A DNA stretch of 22,933 nt from a virus, in the IMG/VR virus record IMGVR_UViG_3300042876_001093, positions 1 to 22,933 of that record; one strand, written 5' to 3'. Below the pieces are notes generated by a model that saw only the letters and a program-made list of their open reading frames with translations, made no database searches and was not told the DNA's origin. Shown here piece after piece: positions 1 through 8,822 of this stretch. Within the stretch, counting starts at the first letter, position 1. Every line of letters begins with the position of its first letter. The translations under genes and the position numbers were made by a program.

Positions 1-23
1 TGTTAGATTTTGTTTGATTTTAT

Positions 24-98
24 TGGGGCGTAGCCAAGTGGTAAGGCAACGGGTTTTGGTCCCGTGATTCGCAGGTTCGATCCCTGCCGCCCCAGCCA
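24..98 (+). tRNA. tRNA-Gln (anticodon TTG), CCA encoded
   Basis: The cloverleaf can be drawn by eye. The acceptor stem pairs 24-30 with 88-94, with discriminator G95 and an encoded CCA at 96-98. The anticodon stem is 49-53/61-65 around a seven-base loop 54-60 with TTG at 56-58. The T arm is 71-75/83-87 with loop TTCGATC. TTG reads CAA/CAG, so this is a glutamine tRNA. tRNA genes often flank islands, but I found no second copy of its 3' end in the window. Confidence 0.95.
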
Positions 99-101
99 GC
101 A

Positions 102-130
102 AGGGCACGAGTCAAGCGACCCGTGTCCCT
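102..130 (+). other. Imperfect hairpin just downstream of tRNA-Gln
   Basis: Bases 102-113 pair with 118-130 around loop AAGC, with one mismatch and one bulged T. No T-tract follows, so it is not an ordinary intrinsic terminator. It may be a 3' trailer structure of the tRNA precursor. The remaining stretch to about 215 has no ORF and no RNA family that I recognise. Confidence 0.3.
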
Positions 131-217
131 CCCGGAGCGTGAAAACTTTATCAAGCTAAATTTGGTACGGGATAGACTCCATCGGTGAGCAAATCCCCGA
201 TCGGTTCATAAAGGTAT

Positions 218-242
218 AAACCCCTTCCCAGTGGGTGTTTTT
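218..242 (+). terminator. Probable intrinsic terminator after the tRNA-Gln unit
   Basis: AAACCCC pairs with GGG-T-GTTT (one bulged T) around an eight-base loop, and the 3' arm runs into TTTTT. The stem is short and imperfect, so the call is moderate. It would separate the tRNA transcript from the structured element that starts near 251. Confidence 0.4.
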
Positions 243-250
243 ATGCTATG

Positions 251-413
251 CTAGTGGCGTTCACTCAAGATCTTAAAATTTAGATATCCAATTCCTAGGA
301 TAGTAGTTCTCGCAATCATGGTTAAAAACGGGCAGATGCTCGGGTGCCATGATTGTCTACTCCTAGGAGCAAGAGGTCTTGGGTGAACCACCTAGAGGTC
401 TGCCCATTTTTGG
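251..413 (+). ncRNA. Candidate structured RNA or cis-regulatory leader with pseudoknot
   Basis: Nested pairings seen by hand: P1, 251-270 with 377-395 (about 18 pairs, one G-T pair, small bulges); P2a, 293-299 with 362-368; P2b, 302-306 with 357-361; P3, 313-321 with 347-355 (nine perfect pairs). The 25-base loop of P3 holds 324-336, which pairs with 399-411 (12 of 13), downstream of P1. That is either a pseudoknot or an alternative terminator-like hairpin, since the 3' arm ends ATTTTTGG. A repeated TATGCT box at 242-252 could be a -10, without a clear -35. It matches no RNA class I know (not tmRNA, RNase P, SRP or 6S motifs). The gene at 456 starts 43 bases later, so it could be a leader for that gene. 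Alternatively the palindromes belong to a recombination site. Confidence 0.45.
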
Positions 414-455
414 TTTATATACTGGCAGGTCATCTGGGCTGACTGATCACCCACG

Positions 456-1526
456 ATGGCTATCATTGTTTCAAAATCAGGAAAGAACGCTCAGAAAGTC
501 GAGCGATCCAGAATCGAACAGGAGGATTATCTTCAGCAGTATATTTACGACAATCCAGAAGTCGTGCCGATTTATGATATCAAGGAAGATATCCGGTTGC
601 TGATTCTCGCCCGAGAATTCCCCACCCATAGTGGTCCAATTGATGCTATTGGTATCGATAAGGATGGCGAGATTTATATTATTGAAACCAAGCTCTACAA
701 GAATCCGGATAAACGAACTGTTGTCGCCCAAGCCCTAGACTACGGAGCGGCTCTTTGGCGACACTCCAACGACTTTGACGCCTTCACTGCCACCTTAAAC
801 CAAAGTGTTCAGAAAGTATTTGGAATGACTCTAAGTGAAAAGATCGAAGCCTTCTTTGGCTTAACCCCAGAAGAAATTGCCACCTTGATGGATCGGGTAA
901 AAACCAATCTAGCCGACGGTGTGATGCACTTCGTAATTCTAATGGATTCGCTAGAAGATCGGTTGAAGGATTTGGTGCTGTATGTGAACCAGAACAGTCA
1001 GTTTGATATCTACGCCGTCGAGCTGGATTACTACAAGCACGAAGAGTACGAGATTATTATTCCCAAGATCTACGGAGCAGAGGTCAAAAAAGACATCGCT
1101 GTTCAGACCAATACTGGTCCTCGGCATCAGTGGTCAGAAGAAGAATTTTTGGCCAATGCCAAGGCTACTATTGGGGCTAAAGGTTATCCGGCTTTTAGTA
1201 AATTATTTGAAGCTTGTAAGGCGTCAGCCGATGGGATGCGGTTTGGCACTGGCACGGTTAGGGGTTCGGTTGGTCCATTCTATAACTCCATTTCTCGGAG
1301 AACTATTTTTACTCTCTACACCGATGGCAAATTGGCATTCAATTTTGGTTGGCTCAACGAACCCAGCTCGGCGATTGAGTTCAGAGACAAATACTATCAA
1401 GGGTTAAAGAACATTGGTCTATCACTGGACGAAGGAGACATTTCTGTCTTTCCGCACTTCCCCATTGATCAGTGGTCGCCTTTAGTAGATAAAATCATCC
1501 AAGTAATTAAGGAAACGACTAAATGA
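456..1526 (+). CDS. Putative PD-(D/E)XK nuclease-like protein
   Basis: 356 residues. Residues about 60-85 carry a segment like the PD-(D/E)XK core: an acidic residue in GPIDAIGID, then a strand ending in E-T-K (IYIIETKLYKNP). This resembles DUF91/NucS-type and related uncharacterised nuclease-fold proteins. The rest is a mixed alpha/beta region with no motif I recognise. The start at 456 is the first ATG giving the conserved-looking N-terminus, but no clear Shine-Dalgarno precedes it. It ends in an ATGA overlap with the next gene, so the two are probably co-transcribed and translationally coupled. DNA repair or defence are both possible roles, and activity is not shown. Confidence 0.55.
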   Translation: MAIIVSKSGKNAQKVERSRIEQEDYLQQYIYDNPEVVPIYDIKEDIRLLILAREFPTHSGPIDAIGIDKDGEIYIIETKLYKNPDKRTVVAQALDYGAALWRHSNDFDAFTATLNQSVQKVFGMTLSEKIEAFFGLTPEEIATLMDRVKTNLADGVMHFVILMDSLEDRLKDLVLYVNQNSQFDIYAVELDYYKHEEYEIIIPKIYGAEVKKDIAVQTNTGPRHQWSEEEFLANAKATIGAKGYPAFSKLFEACKASADGMRFGTGTVRGSVGPFYNSISRRTIFTLYTDGKLAFNFGWLNEPSSAIEFRDKYYQGLKNIGLSLDEGDISVFPHFPIDQWSPLVDKIIQVIKETTK

Positions 1527-2134
1527 AGAAGCAAACTTTACCTAGCCACTTGTCTATTAAAGTCCCGCTTGGTTTCTTGAAACACAAGTGGTTCCTGTAC
1601 GGTGGAATCGCTGTCATCGTTGTAGCTGGTGGAGTCTATTGGTTTACTGGCACCCCGGCCTACTCAATGTGGCAATTCAAGCAAGCCGCTACCCATCAGG
1701 ATGCGGATAAAGCTATGAAATTCATTAACATCGATAAACTAATGGATAGCATTTGGCCAAAGGTCAGTTCAGCGATGATGACGGAAGCGAGTAAGACTGA
1801 AGACCCATTCGGAATGCTCGGAGCCATGCTCGGATCGGGATTGATTGAAGGAATGAAGCCGATGATTAAAGAGCAGATTACTACCGGAATTAAAGACTTA
1901 GTATCCGGCAAATCCGCTTCTGAAAACCCCGATGACGAGAACAGCTTTATTATCTCCAGAGAGGATATGGATAAACTCAAACTCCAGTCCAGCCAAGGTA
2001 GGGTTTATATCCTGGCCCCAGCCGAGGTGACTGGTGATGTGGAGATGAAATACATCCTCACTCGAGCTGAGGATGGTCGCTACTGGCAAATTACTGATCT
2101 TGATGCTGATTGGAGCAAGTTGTTCAGTTCGTAA
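1523..2134 (+). CDS. DUF2939-like single-pass membrane protein
   Basis: 203 residues. A short basic N-terminus is followed by one hydrophobic segment at about 27-45, then TPAYSMWQFKQAATHQDADKA, which resembles the start of the DUF2939 domain (a Y-x-x-x-x-K/Q-A pattern followed by a repeated helical fold). The bulk should lie outside the membrane. The function of this family is unknown. The ATG overlaps the stop of the upstream nuclease-like gene by four bases. Its 3' end overlaps the convergent recombinase by 11 bases, so both stops lie inside the opposing gene. Confidence 0.55.
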   Translation: MKKQTLPSHLSIKVPLGFLKHKWFLYGGIAVIVVAGGVYWFTGTPAYSMWQFKQAATHQDADKAMKFINIDKLMDSIWPKVSSAMMTEASKTEDPFGMLGAMLGSGLIEGMKPMIKEQITTGIKDLVSGKSASENPDDENSFIISREDMDKLKLQSSQGRVYILAPAEVTGDVEMKYILTRAEDGRYWQITDLDADWSKLFSS

Positions 2135-3452
2135 TAGTAGCGGGACACAGTTTTAACTGTCCGTCTTTTAGATTGACTTGAGTTTTAACACTATCTAGGA
2201 TTTCTCGTTTCTCCTCAGTGGTACCTTCTCGAAGCATATATTTGGCATAGGTTCTGAGGTCTACTTTAGGGATTCTTGAATCATCCGGGCTCATCCCTAA
2301 TACACCTTGAGTAAATTTATTGAATCGGTCTATTTCTTCTTGTAATCTCTTTCGCATTCCAATCCGGTCAAGCTCTATCTTGTCGATGATGGCTACAAAT
2401 TGTTCCAGCAAGTCAGCTTCTCGGACATATGGTTGCTTGCATTTTGTCCGCTTGGCATCGCTGCAGTGGTAATAGACGTGTCGTTTGATAGTGCCATTCT
2501 GCAGTCGTTTGAATTTTTCCTCAGCCGTAATCCCAGCTCCGCAGTGACCGCAGACTAGCATCCGAGTGAAGTGGAAGCAGTTCTGTCCGTGCCGACCTTT
2601 TTGAGCAGTGACAATTCTTTCCTGCACCTCGTCAAATAGTTCCTTCGTAATAATTGGCTCATGTTTACCATGGTAGGTTGCGTCGCCATATTCGAAGTCA
2701 CCGTAGTAGAAAGTATTTTTCAATGCGGTGTACACATTGCTTAACGACATCTTGTGTCCGGTCTTACTGCGGTAACCAAACTCATCATTCACCCAGTCAT
2801 ACACATCCCGGCCACTAAGTCCTTGCTTGGCGACCTTGTTAAACATTTCTTTGATCATCGGTGCTTTCTCGGGATCTATGACAATAGTGTTGTTATTATT
2901 TTCATTTCGGTAGCCAATTGGGGCGACTCCTGGTCGCCAGCCCATATCGCATTTGTTTTTCATTCCTCGCTTGGCGTTGATACCCCGGTTGTCATTTTCC
3001 AACTTGGCTTGGCTACATAGGATCATTAAGAGGAACTTCTCGTTAGGAGAGTTATGGAAGACCTGTCCGTGCGTTCGGATTTCTTCTAATAACCCCTGGT
3101 CCATTAGGTCTACCAACTCTCCCAAGTCCCCAGCATTTCGGCTGAGTCGGTCTGGAGCCCAAGTCAGAATGCCGGTGAACTCTTTCTCTCTGATCCGTTG
3201 TAAAAGTTCCTTGTAGACCGGTCGCTGGCCCGACTCCTTAGCTGAGTGGCTCTCCCGAATGATGTCGATTACCTTGATACCGTCTCGTTCGGCAATGGCT
3301 TCCATCTCCTTAATTTGGGAATCGATGGAAAGAGCCTGTCTCTCGTCCGATTCGGACGACTTTCGGGCATAGAGGCAGTATCCTCTTACTTCCTCCTTGG
3401 GAGCTTCTCTGGCCCACTCTGGGGCCTCTAAAACTGCTTCACTTTGCGCCAT
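2124..3452 (-). CDS. Large serine recombinase / integrase
   Basis: 442 residues. Domains in order: resolvase catalytic domain at about 24-165 with Y-A-R-K-S, where Ser32 is the likely nucleophile, and the DRLSRN segment; a recombinase domain at about 178-285; a zinc ribbon with C-G-H-C and later H-C-S/C cysteines at about 300-345; and a short C-terminal helical tail. Large serine recombinases join attP and attB without host topology constraints and move phages or mobile islands. At 442 residues it is a short member of the class. The start is supported by GGAGG eight bases upstream. It faces away from the restriction operon and ends inside the gene at 1523-2134. Its attachment sites are not identifiable here, so which DNA it moves is unknown. 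Confidence 0.9.
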   Translation of the reverse strand: MAQSEAVLEAPEWAREAPKEEVRGYCLYARKSSESDERQALSIDSQIKEMEAIAERDGIKVIDIIRESHSAKESGQRPVYKELLQRIREKEFTGILTWAPDRLSRNAGDLGELVDLMDQGLLEEIRTHGQVFHNSPNEKFLLMILCSQAKLENDNRGINAKRGMKNKCDMGWRPGVAPIGYRNENNNNTIVIDPEKAPMIKEMFNKVAKQGLSGRDVYDWVNDEFGYRSKTGHKMSLSNVYTALKNTFYYGDFEYGDATYHGKHEPIITKELFDEVQERIVTAQKGRHGQNCFHFTRMLVCGHCGAGITAEEKFKRLQNGTIKRHVYYHCSDAKRTKCKQPYVREADLLEQFVAIIDKIELDRIGMRKRLQEEIDRFNKFTQGVLGMSPDDSRIPKVDLRTYAKYMLREGTTEEKREILDSVKTQVNLKDGQLKLCPATITN

Positions 3453-3465
3453 ATTTACCTCCGTT

Positions 3466-3481
3466 TGTCTATATGTCTATA
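3466..3481 (-). repeat. Two tandem copies of TATAGACA upstream of the recombinase
   Basis: On the minus strand TATAGACA occurs twice head to tail, just before GGAGG and the recombinase ATG. It could be an operator or part of the promoter (TATAGA resembles a -10). Its position next to the recombinase also fits a regulatory or accessory binding site. Two copies only, so chance is not excluded. Confidence 0.3.
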
Positions 3482-3535
3482 CCAGAGGCAAGGATGCCCG
3501 AAGGGGCGGGTAAGTCCAGACCCAATCCTATTTGG

Positions 3536-3554
3536 AAAAAGCTTCGCAAGAAGC
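3536..3554 (-). terminator. Small minus-strand terminator-like hairpin
   Basis: GCTTC (3541-3545) and GAAGC (3550-3554) pair around GCAA. On the minus strand the stem is followed by TTTTT (3540-3536). It lies between the divergent recombinase and methyltransferase genes and could stop antisense transcription from the methyltransferase side. The stem has only five pairs, so the evidence is weak. Confidence 0.3.
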
Positions 3555-3602
3555 CATAATGGAGCTAGAGTTAAGAGATATTTTTATTTATAGGAATCAA
3601 TT

Positions 3603-6122
3603 TTGACTAGGCAAAGAATTAACACAAAATCAACCAAGAAGATTGAGTTAGCAGCTTATGCTCACCCTGGCGTGAAGAGGAAAAACAATCCTCAGGTTGG
3701 GTTAGTTAATAATGCCACTGATCCGGTTGGAGTTAGCCGGAGCTATCAGCACGATCCCCATATAGATCCCTATTTAAGCTGGGCCGGAAAACAAGAAGGG
3801 CAGAGCTTCAGTGTTACCGATGTCAGCCTTCATGTCCACGAGCGGATAGACCCGCAACGGGTTGTAAAATCTTTCCTGAAGGAAGAGGAGGTTTCGCCTC
3901 AACCGTCGTTGTTTGAAATGGAGGACAACAAGCTTTCTCTTAACCAAGCAATTGATTTTTATTTCCACGAGCAAGATTGGACTAATCGTCTTATCGCTGG
4001 TGACTCTTTGCTGGTAATGAATTCCCTGCTCAACAAAGAAGGGATGTCTGGCCAGGTACAAATGATTTATATAGATCCGCCTTATGGCGTCAAATATAAC
4101 TCTAACTTCCAACCGTTTACGAACAAGAACCAGGTAAAAGACAATAATGATGCGGATATCCCCGCAGAGCCTGAAATGATTCAGGCATTTAGAGATACCT
4201 GGGAACTGGGAATTCATAGCTATTTAACTCACCTACACGATCGGTTCTTATTGGCCAAAGATTTGCTTCATTCTACTGGTAGCATTTTTGTTCAAATTAG
4301 CGAAGAGAATGTTCATCATGTGCGTGAGGTAATGGACGAAATTTTCGGGAAAGATAATTTTATTAGTTTAATCACGTTTGTTAAGACGAGCGGATTTCAG
4401 GCTAGTTATCTCGATTCAATATCTGATTATATTATTTGGTACGGTAAAGATGCCAAAGTGACTAAATATCATCAAATATTTAGAGAAAAGTCGGAGAAGG
4501 ACTCTAATTATAGATTTGTTGAACTTCCTGAGGGTGATCGGCGCCAAATGACGCCGGAGGAATTTAGCGGCAATGTTGCCTTACCTACTGGGTCAAAAAT
4601 ATATCGACTAAGTGATATCACTTCTCAGGGTGCGGCCAAAGAGAAACAGCCATTTGAGTTTCAAAATAAAGTTTTCTACCCGGGAGCTAATGGTCATTGG
4701 AAAGCAAATTATCCCGAGGGAATGGAAAAACTGGTCATGGCTGATCGTATTCAGGTGGCTGGAAATAATCTGGCATATGTCCGATTCGCAGAAGATTTTC
4801 CAGCCAAGCCAGTAACGAATAATTGGGATGACACTAATTTGGGGTTTGGTACGGATAAAATTTATGTCGTACAGACTAATCCGAAGGTCATTGAGAGATG
4901 TATTCTAATGACAACCGATCCAGGTGACTTAGTGCTTGATCCGACTTGTGGTGGTGGTACTACCGCTTGGGTTGCGGAGAAATGGGGACGTCGTTGGATT
5001 ACTTGCGATACTTCTCGGGTGGCCGTAACTCTGGCCAAGCAACGTTTGATGACGGCAAAGTTTGATTATTATCAGCTTGCCTATCCTGAAGAAGGTATAA
5101 AAAGTGGATTTATATATAGAAAAGTACCTCATATTACACTGGGATCAATTGCTAATGACGAACCTCCACAAGGAGAGGTGCTTTATGATCAGCCCGAGAA
5201 AGTTAAGAACGCTGTACGGGCCACTGGTCCATTTACCGTCGAGGCTGTACCAAGCTTGAGGGTAAAACCATTTGATGGACAGGTACCAATGGTTCAAGGT
5301 CTGGGGAAAACGCTAGCCCAAAGTGGTGTTACCGGAAACGAAGCGACGTGGAGAGATGAGTTGAAAGCCACAGGTATTCGTGGTGTAGGAGGTAGGATGA
5401 TACAGTTTTCCAGAGTAGAGCCGATTAAGGGAACACGCTATCTGCATGCTTATGCAGAGATTCTCGAAGAAGACGGAATCAACAAAAAAGCTGTTATTAC
5501 ATTCGGCCCCGAATACGGTCCGTTGGAACAGCGTCAAGTAGAAGAAGCAATTAATGAAGCTAGGTCTTTGGCAGAAGTGCCTGATTTCGTGATTTTTGCC
5601 GCATTTCATTTCGATCCCGAAGCATCAAAGGATATTGACCAGGTTGATTGGCCTGGAGTTAAATTGCTTAAGGCTCAGATGAGTGTTGATCTATTGACTT
5701 CTGATCTTCGTAAGAAACGATCATCAAGCCAGAGCTATTGGTTGATTGGTCAGCCAGATGTTGAAGTTGTCAAAATAGTTGCTGATCAATATAAAGTACG
5801 GGTTAATGGTTTTGATTATTATGATCCGATAAGTGGTGAGATTGAATCAAAAGACAACAACCACATAGCTATGTGGTTGTTGGATACTGATTACGACGAA
5901 AGAAGCTTATTGCCTAGTCAGGTCTTTTTTCCACACTCGGATAATAATCGTGACTGGACTAAGCTAGCCAAGGCCCTGAATGGTGAGGTTGATGAAGAAT
6001 TACTTGGATATTTCGTGGGAGTAGAGTCTTCACCGTTTAAGCTTGGTAGTAATAGAAAGATAGCTGTTAAGATTATTGATAATCGAGGGATTGAATCGTT
6101 AGTCATTAAAAAGGTAGAATAA
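3603..6122 (+). CDS. mod: Type III restriction-modification methyltransferase (Mod)
   Basis: 839 residues. An N-terminal extension with the VSLHVHERIDP segment (about 74-84) precedes the catalytic core. Motif IV DPPY is at 158-161 and the AdoMet-binding motif DPTCGGGTT at 446-454. DPPY before the glycine-rich motif is the beta-class order typical of type III Mod subunits, which methylate adenine N6 in an asymmetric site and also supply target recognition to Res. The glycine motif is DPTCGGGTT rather than the commoner DPFxGSGT. The start is a TTG with AGGAA eight bases upstream. The protein matches the family from its first residues, which favours this start over a later ATG. First gene of a four-gene operon, with only 12 bases before the next gene. 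Confidence 0.92.
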   Translation: MTRQRINTKSTKKIELAAYAHPGVKRKNNPQVGLVNNATDPVGVSRSYQHDPHIDPYLSWAGKQEGQSFSVTDVSLHVHERIDPQRVVKSFLKEEEVSPQPSLFEMEDNKLSLNQAIDFYFHEQDWTNRLIAGDSLLVMNSLLNKEGMSGQVQMIYIDPPYGVKYNSNFQPFTNKNQVKDNNDADIPAEPEMIQAFRDTWELGIHSYLTHLHDRFLLAKDLLHSTGSIFVQISEENVHHVREVMDEIFGKDNFISLITFVKTSGFQASYLDSISDYIIWYGKDAKVTKYHQIFREKSEKDSNYRFVELPEGDRRQMTPEEFSGNVALPTGSKIYRLSDITSQGAAKEKQPFEFQNKVFYPGANGHWKANYPEGMEKLVMADRIQVAGNNLAYVRFAEDFPAKPVTNNWDDTNLGFGTDKIYVVQTNPKVIERCILMTTDPGDLVLDPTCGGGTTAWVAEKWGRRWITCDTSRVAVTLAKQRLMTAKFDYYQLAYPEEGIKSGFIYRKVPHITLGSIANDEPPQGEVLYDQPEKVKNAVRATGPFTVEAVPSLRVKPFDGQVPMVQGLGKTLAQSGVTGNEATWRDELKATGIRGVGGRMIQFSRVEPIKGTRYLHAYAEILEEDGINKKAVITFGPEYGPLEQRQVEEAINEARSLAEVPDFVIFAAFHFDPEASKDIDQVDWPGVKLLKAQMSVDLLTSDLRKKRSSSQSYWLIGQPDVEVVKIVADQYKVRVNGFDYYDPISGEIESKDNNHIAMWLLDTDYDERSLLPSQVFFPHSDNNRDWTKLAKALNGEVDEELLGYFVGVESSPFKLGSNRKIAVKIIDNRGIESLVIKKVE

Positions 6123-6134
6123 GCAGTTCTTCTT

Positions 6135-8822
6135 ATGAAAACAATCGATAAACTAATCATCACTAGCCCATATGCAGAACCAGTTCAGTACTGGGCTTAT
6201 GTGCGTGAGCAGCAAAATTTTGAGCTTCGAGAAGGAAGACGACCGGCTGGGTATTGGCGTGCTACTGCTAGAGCGGCCAACAATTATGATGATCCCGGTG
6301 AGTTTATAGAAATCCCCTTGGTGAATAAGATACGCTCGAGAGTAAAACAGTGGAAAGACAATGGCTATCCAAACGTTACTGGTACTACAAAGAAGCTTTT
6401 AGAATATTGGAATACCGCCGATCGTGAAAACCGTCTTTTTTGGTGTCAGCTAGAAGCTGTAGAAACTGCTATTTGGCTTACCGAGGCTAACGATGCCGAG
6501 AAGCAGGGCATTTCAATTCCAAGCGATGGAAGCTGGGAACGCCAGTGTCTCAAATTGGCTACTGGTACAGGAAAAACTGTGGTGATGGCGATGTTAATCT
6601 GTTGGCAGGCACTTAATAAAATCGCCAACCCCAAGGATTTACGTTTTACTAAACAGATTCTGATCATTGCTCCTGGCTTAACAGTGAGAGATCGTTTGCA
6701 AGTTCTGTTACCAGAAAATCAAGACAACTTTTATGAAACGTTCGGGTTATTGGATTCGGGTATGTGGCAGGATTTGCTACAGGCTAAGATCATGGTGACA
6801 AACTGGCATACTCTTGCGCCAATTAATGAAAACTTCGGTCCAAAGGTTGAGAAAAGGGGACCCGAAAGTGATGAGGCGTTTGTTCGTAGGGTATTGTCGG
6901 ATTTTAATGGTGCCCAAAATATCTTGGTAATTAATGATGAAGCCCATCACTGTCATAGACCTACGCCTGGCGAAGATGTTGAAGAAAAAGAAAAAGCTAC
7001 TATTTGGGTGTCGGGTATTGACCGGATTCACAGTGCTAGGGGCGTGCTACGAGCATATGATTTATCCGCTACCCCTTTTAAACCAACAGGAGAAAACAAC
7101 AGAAGCGAATTACTCTTTCCTTGGATTGTCAGTGATTTTGGATTAAATGATGCCATTGAGGCGGGGTTAGTCAAAACTCCCAAAATTGCAGTGAGAGACG
7201 ATAGTTCGATGGGGTCAGATCTACGCTCACAGTTGTTTCATATTTATCCAGTGGTTAAAGAAGATTTGAATCGTAGGGCGGATGAGTCGGAGGGTCTTCC
7301 GGATCTTGTGAGAAATGCAGTTAACATTCTTGGGGGAGATTGGTTGAAGATAAAAGAGGAGTGGGAATCTCACGGACGGGAAACTCCACCAGTAATGATT
7401 ATGATTGCTAATCGCATTGAAACAGCCGCTAGACTGGCATATTCGTTGGTAAATGGATATTTTGCTATCAATGAGTTAGGTGTAAAGGATAAACTTTTAC
7501 GAATAGACCAGGATGCTTTGGATAAAGTAGAATCAGATGAAGGTAGCGATCTTACTCAATCCAAGAAAAACTTGATTGCCCAGGAACGAGAGAAGTTTAA
7601 TACTGTTGGCAAAAAAGGAAAGCCTGGAGAACAAACTCAGGTGGTTATCGGTGTAAATATGTTATCCGAAGGATGGGATGCTCGGACTGTAACTCATATT
7701 TTGGGACTTCGTGCTTTTACGAGCCAGCTTTTATGTGAACAGGTTATCGGTCGTGGTTTAAGACGTATCTCATACGAACTTAATGACCAAGGTCTCTATG
7801 ACCCGGAGTACGTTACTGTTTTTGGTGTCCCATTTACTTTTTTACCAGCAGAAGGTGAATCTGGTACACCACCAGTAGAAAAACCAAAGACTAAGATTGC
7901 GCCAGTACCAGAACGCAAAGCACTGGAAATTAAATGGCCGCACGTTCTAAGAGTTGAACATAAGCTCAGTTATTTTTTGGACCTTGAATGGGATAAACTG
8001 CCAGTACTTACTTTGTCGCCAGACAATACTCCAACAATAGTGGAAGTTGCTCCAGTGGTTGATGGAAAGCCAAGATTTGACCAAATTGAGGCTATTGATT
8101 TGGATAAACTGGCGGAAGAACATCGGTTACAGAAGCTAAAATTACAGGCTGCGGCTAGATTGCATGAAAATCTTGGCGAGAACTGGGAAGGAGATCCGGC
8201 CAGTCATATTGCTCAGCTTATGAAAATACTAGATCAATTTATCGATTCGGATAAAGTTGATTTGAAAATACCTAAATTTGAAGAGTCTGAGAAATTGGGT
8301 AGGATTGTTATCGCCTTGAATCTTCAGACTATTATCAATCACATCAGTAATTTTATAAGAAGTTCTAGTAAACAAGACCCGGTAGCAATTTTTGATCCAG
8401 TTCGACCCGTTAGAAGCACGGCGACCGCCCCCACTTGGTATACGAGCAAGCCAACCCAACCAATTCTCAAGAGCCAAATCAGCCACATAGTTGTTGACAG
8501 CGGATGGGAGAAAATTGGTCTGGAATTTGAACGTAACCGTATTAAAGATTTGTGGTCTTGGGCAAAAAACGATCATCTCGGATTCGAGATCTATTACTTA
8601 TGGCAGGGTCAGACTCACATTTATTATCCTGACTTCATTATCAAATTTGAGGGCAACCGTCACATTATTCTTGAAGTAAAGGGACAAACAAAAGAACAGG
8701 ACAGGGCTAAATGGGCAGCTGCCGAGGAGTGGGTTAATGCTATCAACGCTAGTGGCAATTTTGGTCAATGGGAATTCAAGGTGCTAGATGATCCTAAAAA
8801 TTTGTTCGAGTTGATTCAATAA
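6135..8822 (+). CDS. res: Type III restriction enzyme Res subunit (helicase-nuclease)
   Basis: 895 residues, a normal Res length. Superfamily 2 helicase motifs: Walker A ATGTGKT at 142-148, DEAH at 268-271, motif III SAT in LSATPF, and the GVNMLSEGWDA and QVIGRGLRR segments for motifs V-VI. The C-terminus carries a PD-(D/E)XK nuclease: D833 in YYPDF, then E847 and K849 in LEVKG. With Mod it should hydrolyse ATP, translocate or slide, and cut unmodified DNA away from the recognition site. All key residues are present, so nothing suggests it is inactive. It lies 12 bases after mod, and its stop directly abuts the next ATG. Confidence 0.93.
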   Translation: MKTIDKLIITSPYAEPVQYWAYVREQQNFELREGRRPAGYWRATARAANNYDDPGEFIEIPLVNKIRSRVKQWKDNGYPNVTGTTKKLLEYWNTADRENRLFWCQLEAVETAIWLTEANDAEKQGISIPSDGSWERQCLKLATGTGKTVVMAMLICWQALNKIANPKDLRFTKQILIIAPGLTVRDRLQVLLPENQDNFYETFGLLDSGMWQDLLQAKIMVTNWHTLAPINENFGPKVEKRGPESDEAFVRRVLSDFNGAQNILVINDEAHHCHRPTPGEDVEEKEKATIWVSGIDRIHSARGVLRAYDLSATPFKPTGENNRSELLFPWIVSDFGLNDAIEAGLVKTPKIAVRDDSSMGSDLRSQLFHIYPVVKEDLNRRADESEGLPDLVRNAVNILGGDWLKIKEEWESHGRETPPVMIMIANRIETAARLAYSLVNGYFAINELGVKDKLLRIDQDALDKVESDEGSDLTQSKKNLIAQEREKFNTVGKKGKPGEQTQVVIGVNMLSEGWDARTVTHILGLRAFTSQLLCEQVIGRGLRRISYELNDQGLYDPEYVTVFGVPFTFLPAEGESGTPPVEKPKTKIAPVPERKALEIKWPHVLRVEHKLSYFLDLEWDKLPVLTLSPDNTPTIVEVAPVVDGKPRFDQIEAIDLDKLAEEHRLQKLKLQAAARLHENLGENWEGDPASHIAQLMKILDQFIDSDKVDLKIPKFEESEKLGRIVIALNLQTIINHISNFIRSSSKQDPVAIFDPVRPVRSTATAPTWYTSKPTQPILKSQISHIVVDSGWEKIGLEFERNRIKDLWSWAKNDHLGFEIYYLWQGQTHIYYPDFIIKFEGNRHIILEVKGQTKEQDRAKWAAAEEWVNAINASGNFGQWEFKVLDDPKNLFELIQ

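Noticed and set aside
24-98. tRNA-Gln 3' end as attB for the serine recombinase
   Set aside because: No second copy of the tRNA 3' end was seen in the window, and large serine recombinases seldom use tRNA genes.
379-603. Open frame of 74 codons overlapping the start of the 456 gene
   Set aside because: Lies in another frame over the structured element and the nuclease-like gene; no coding character or ribosome site.
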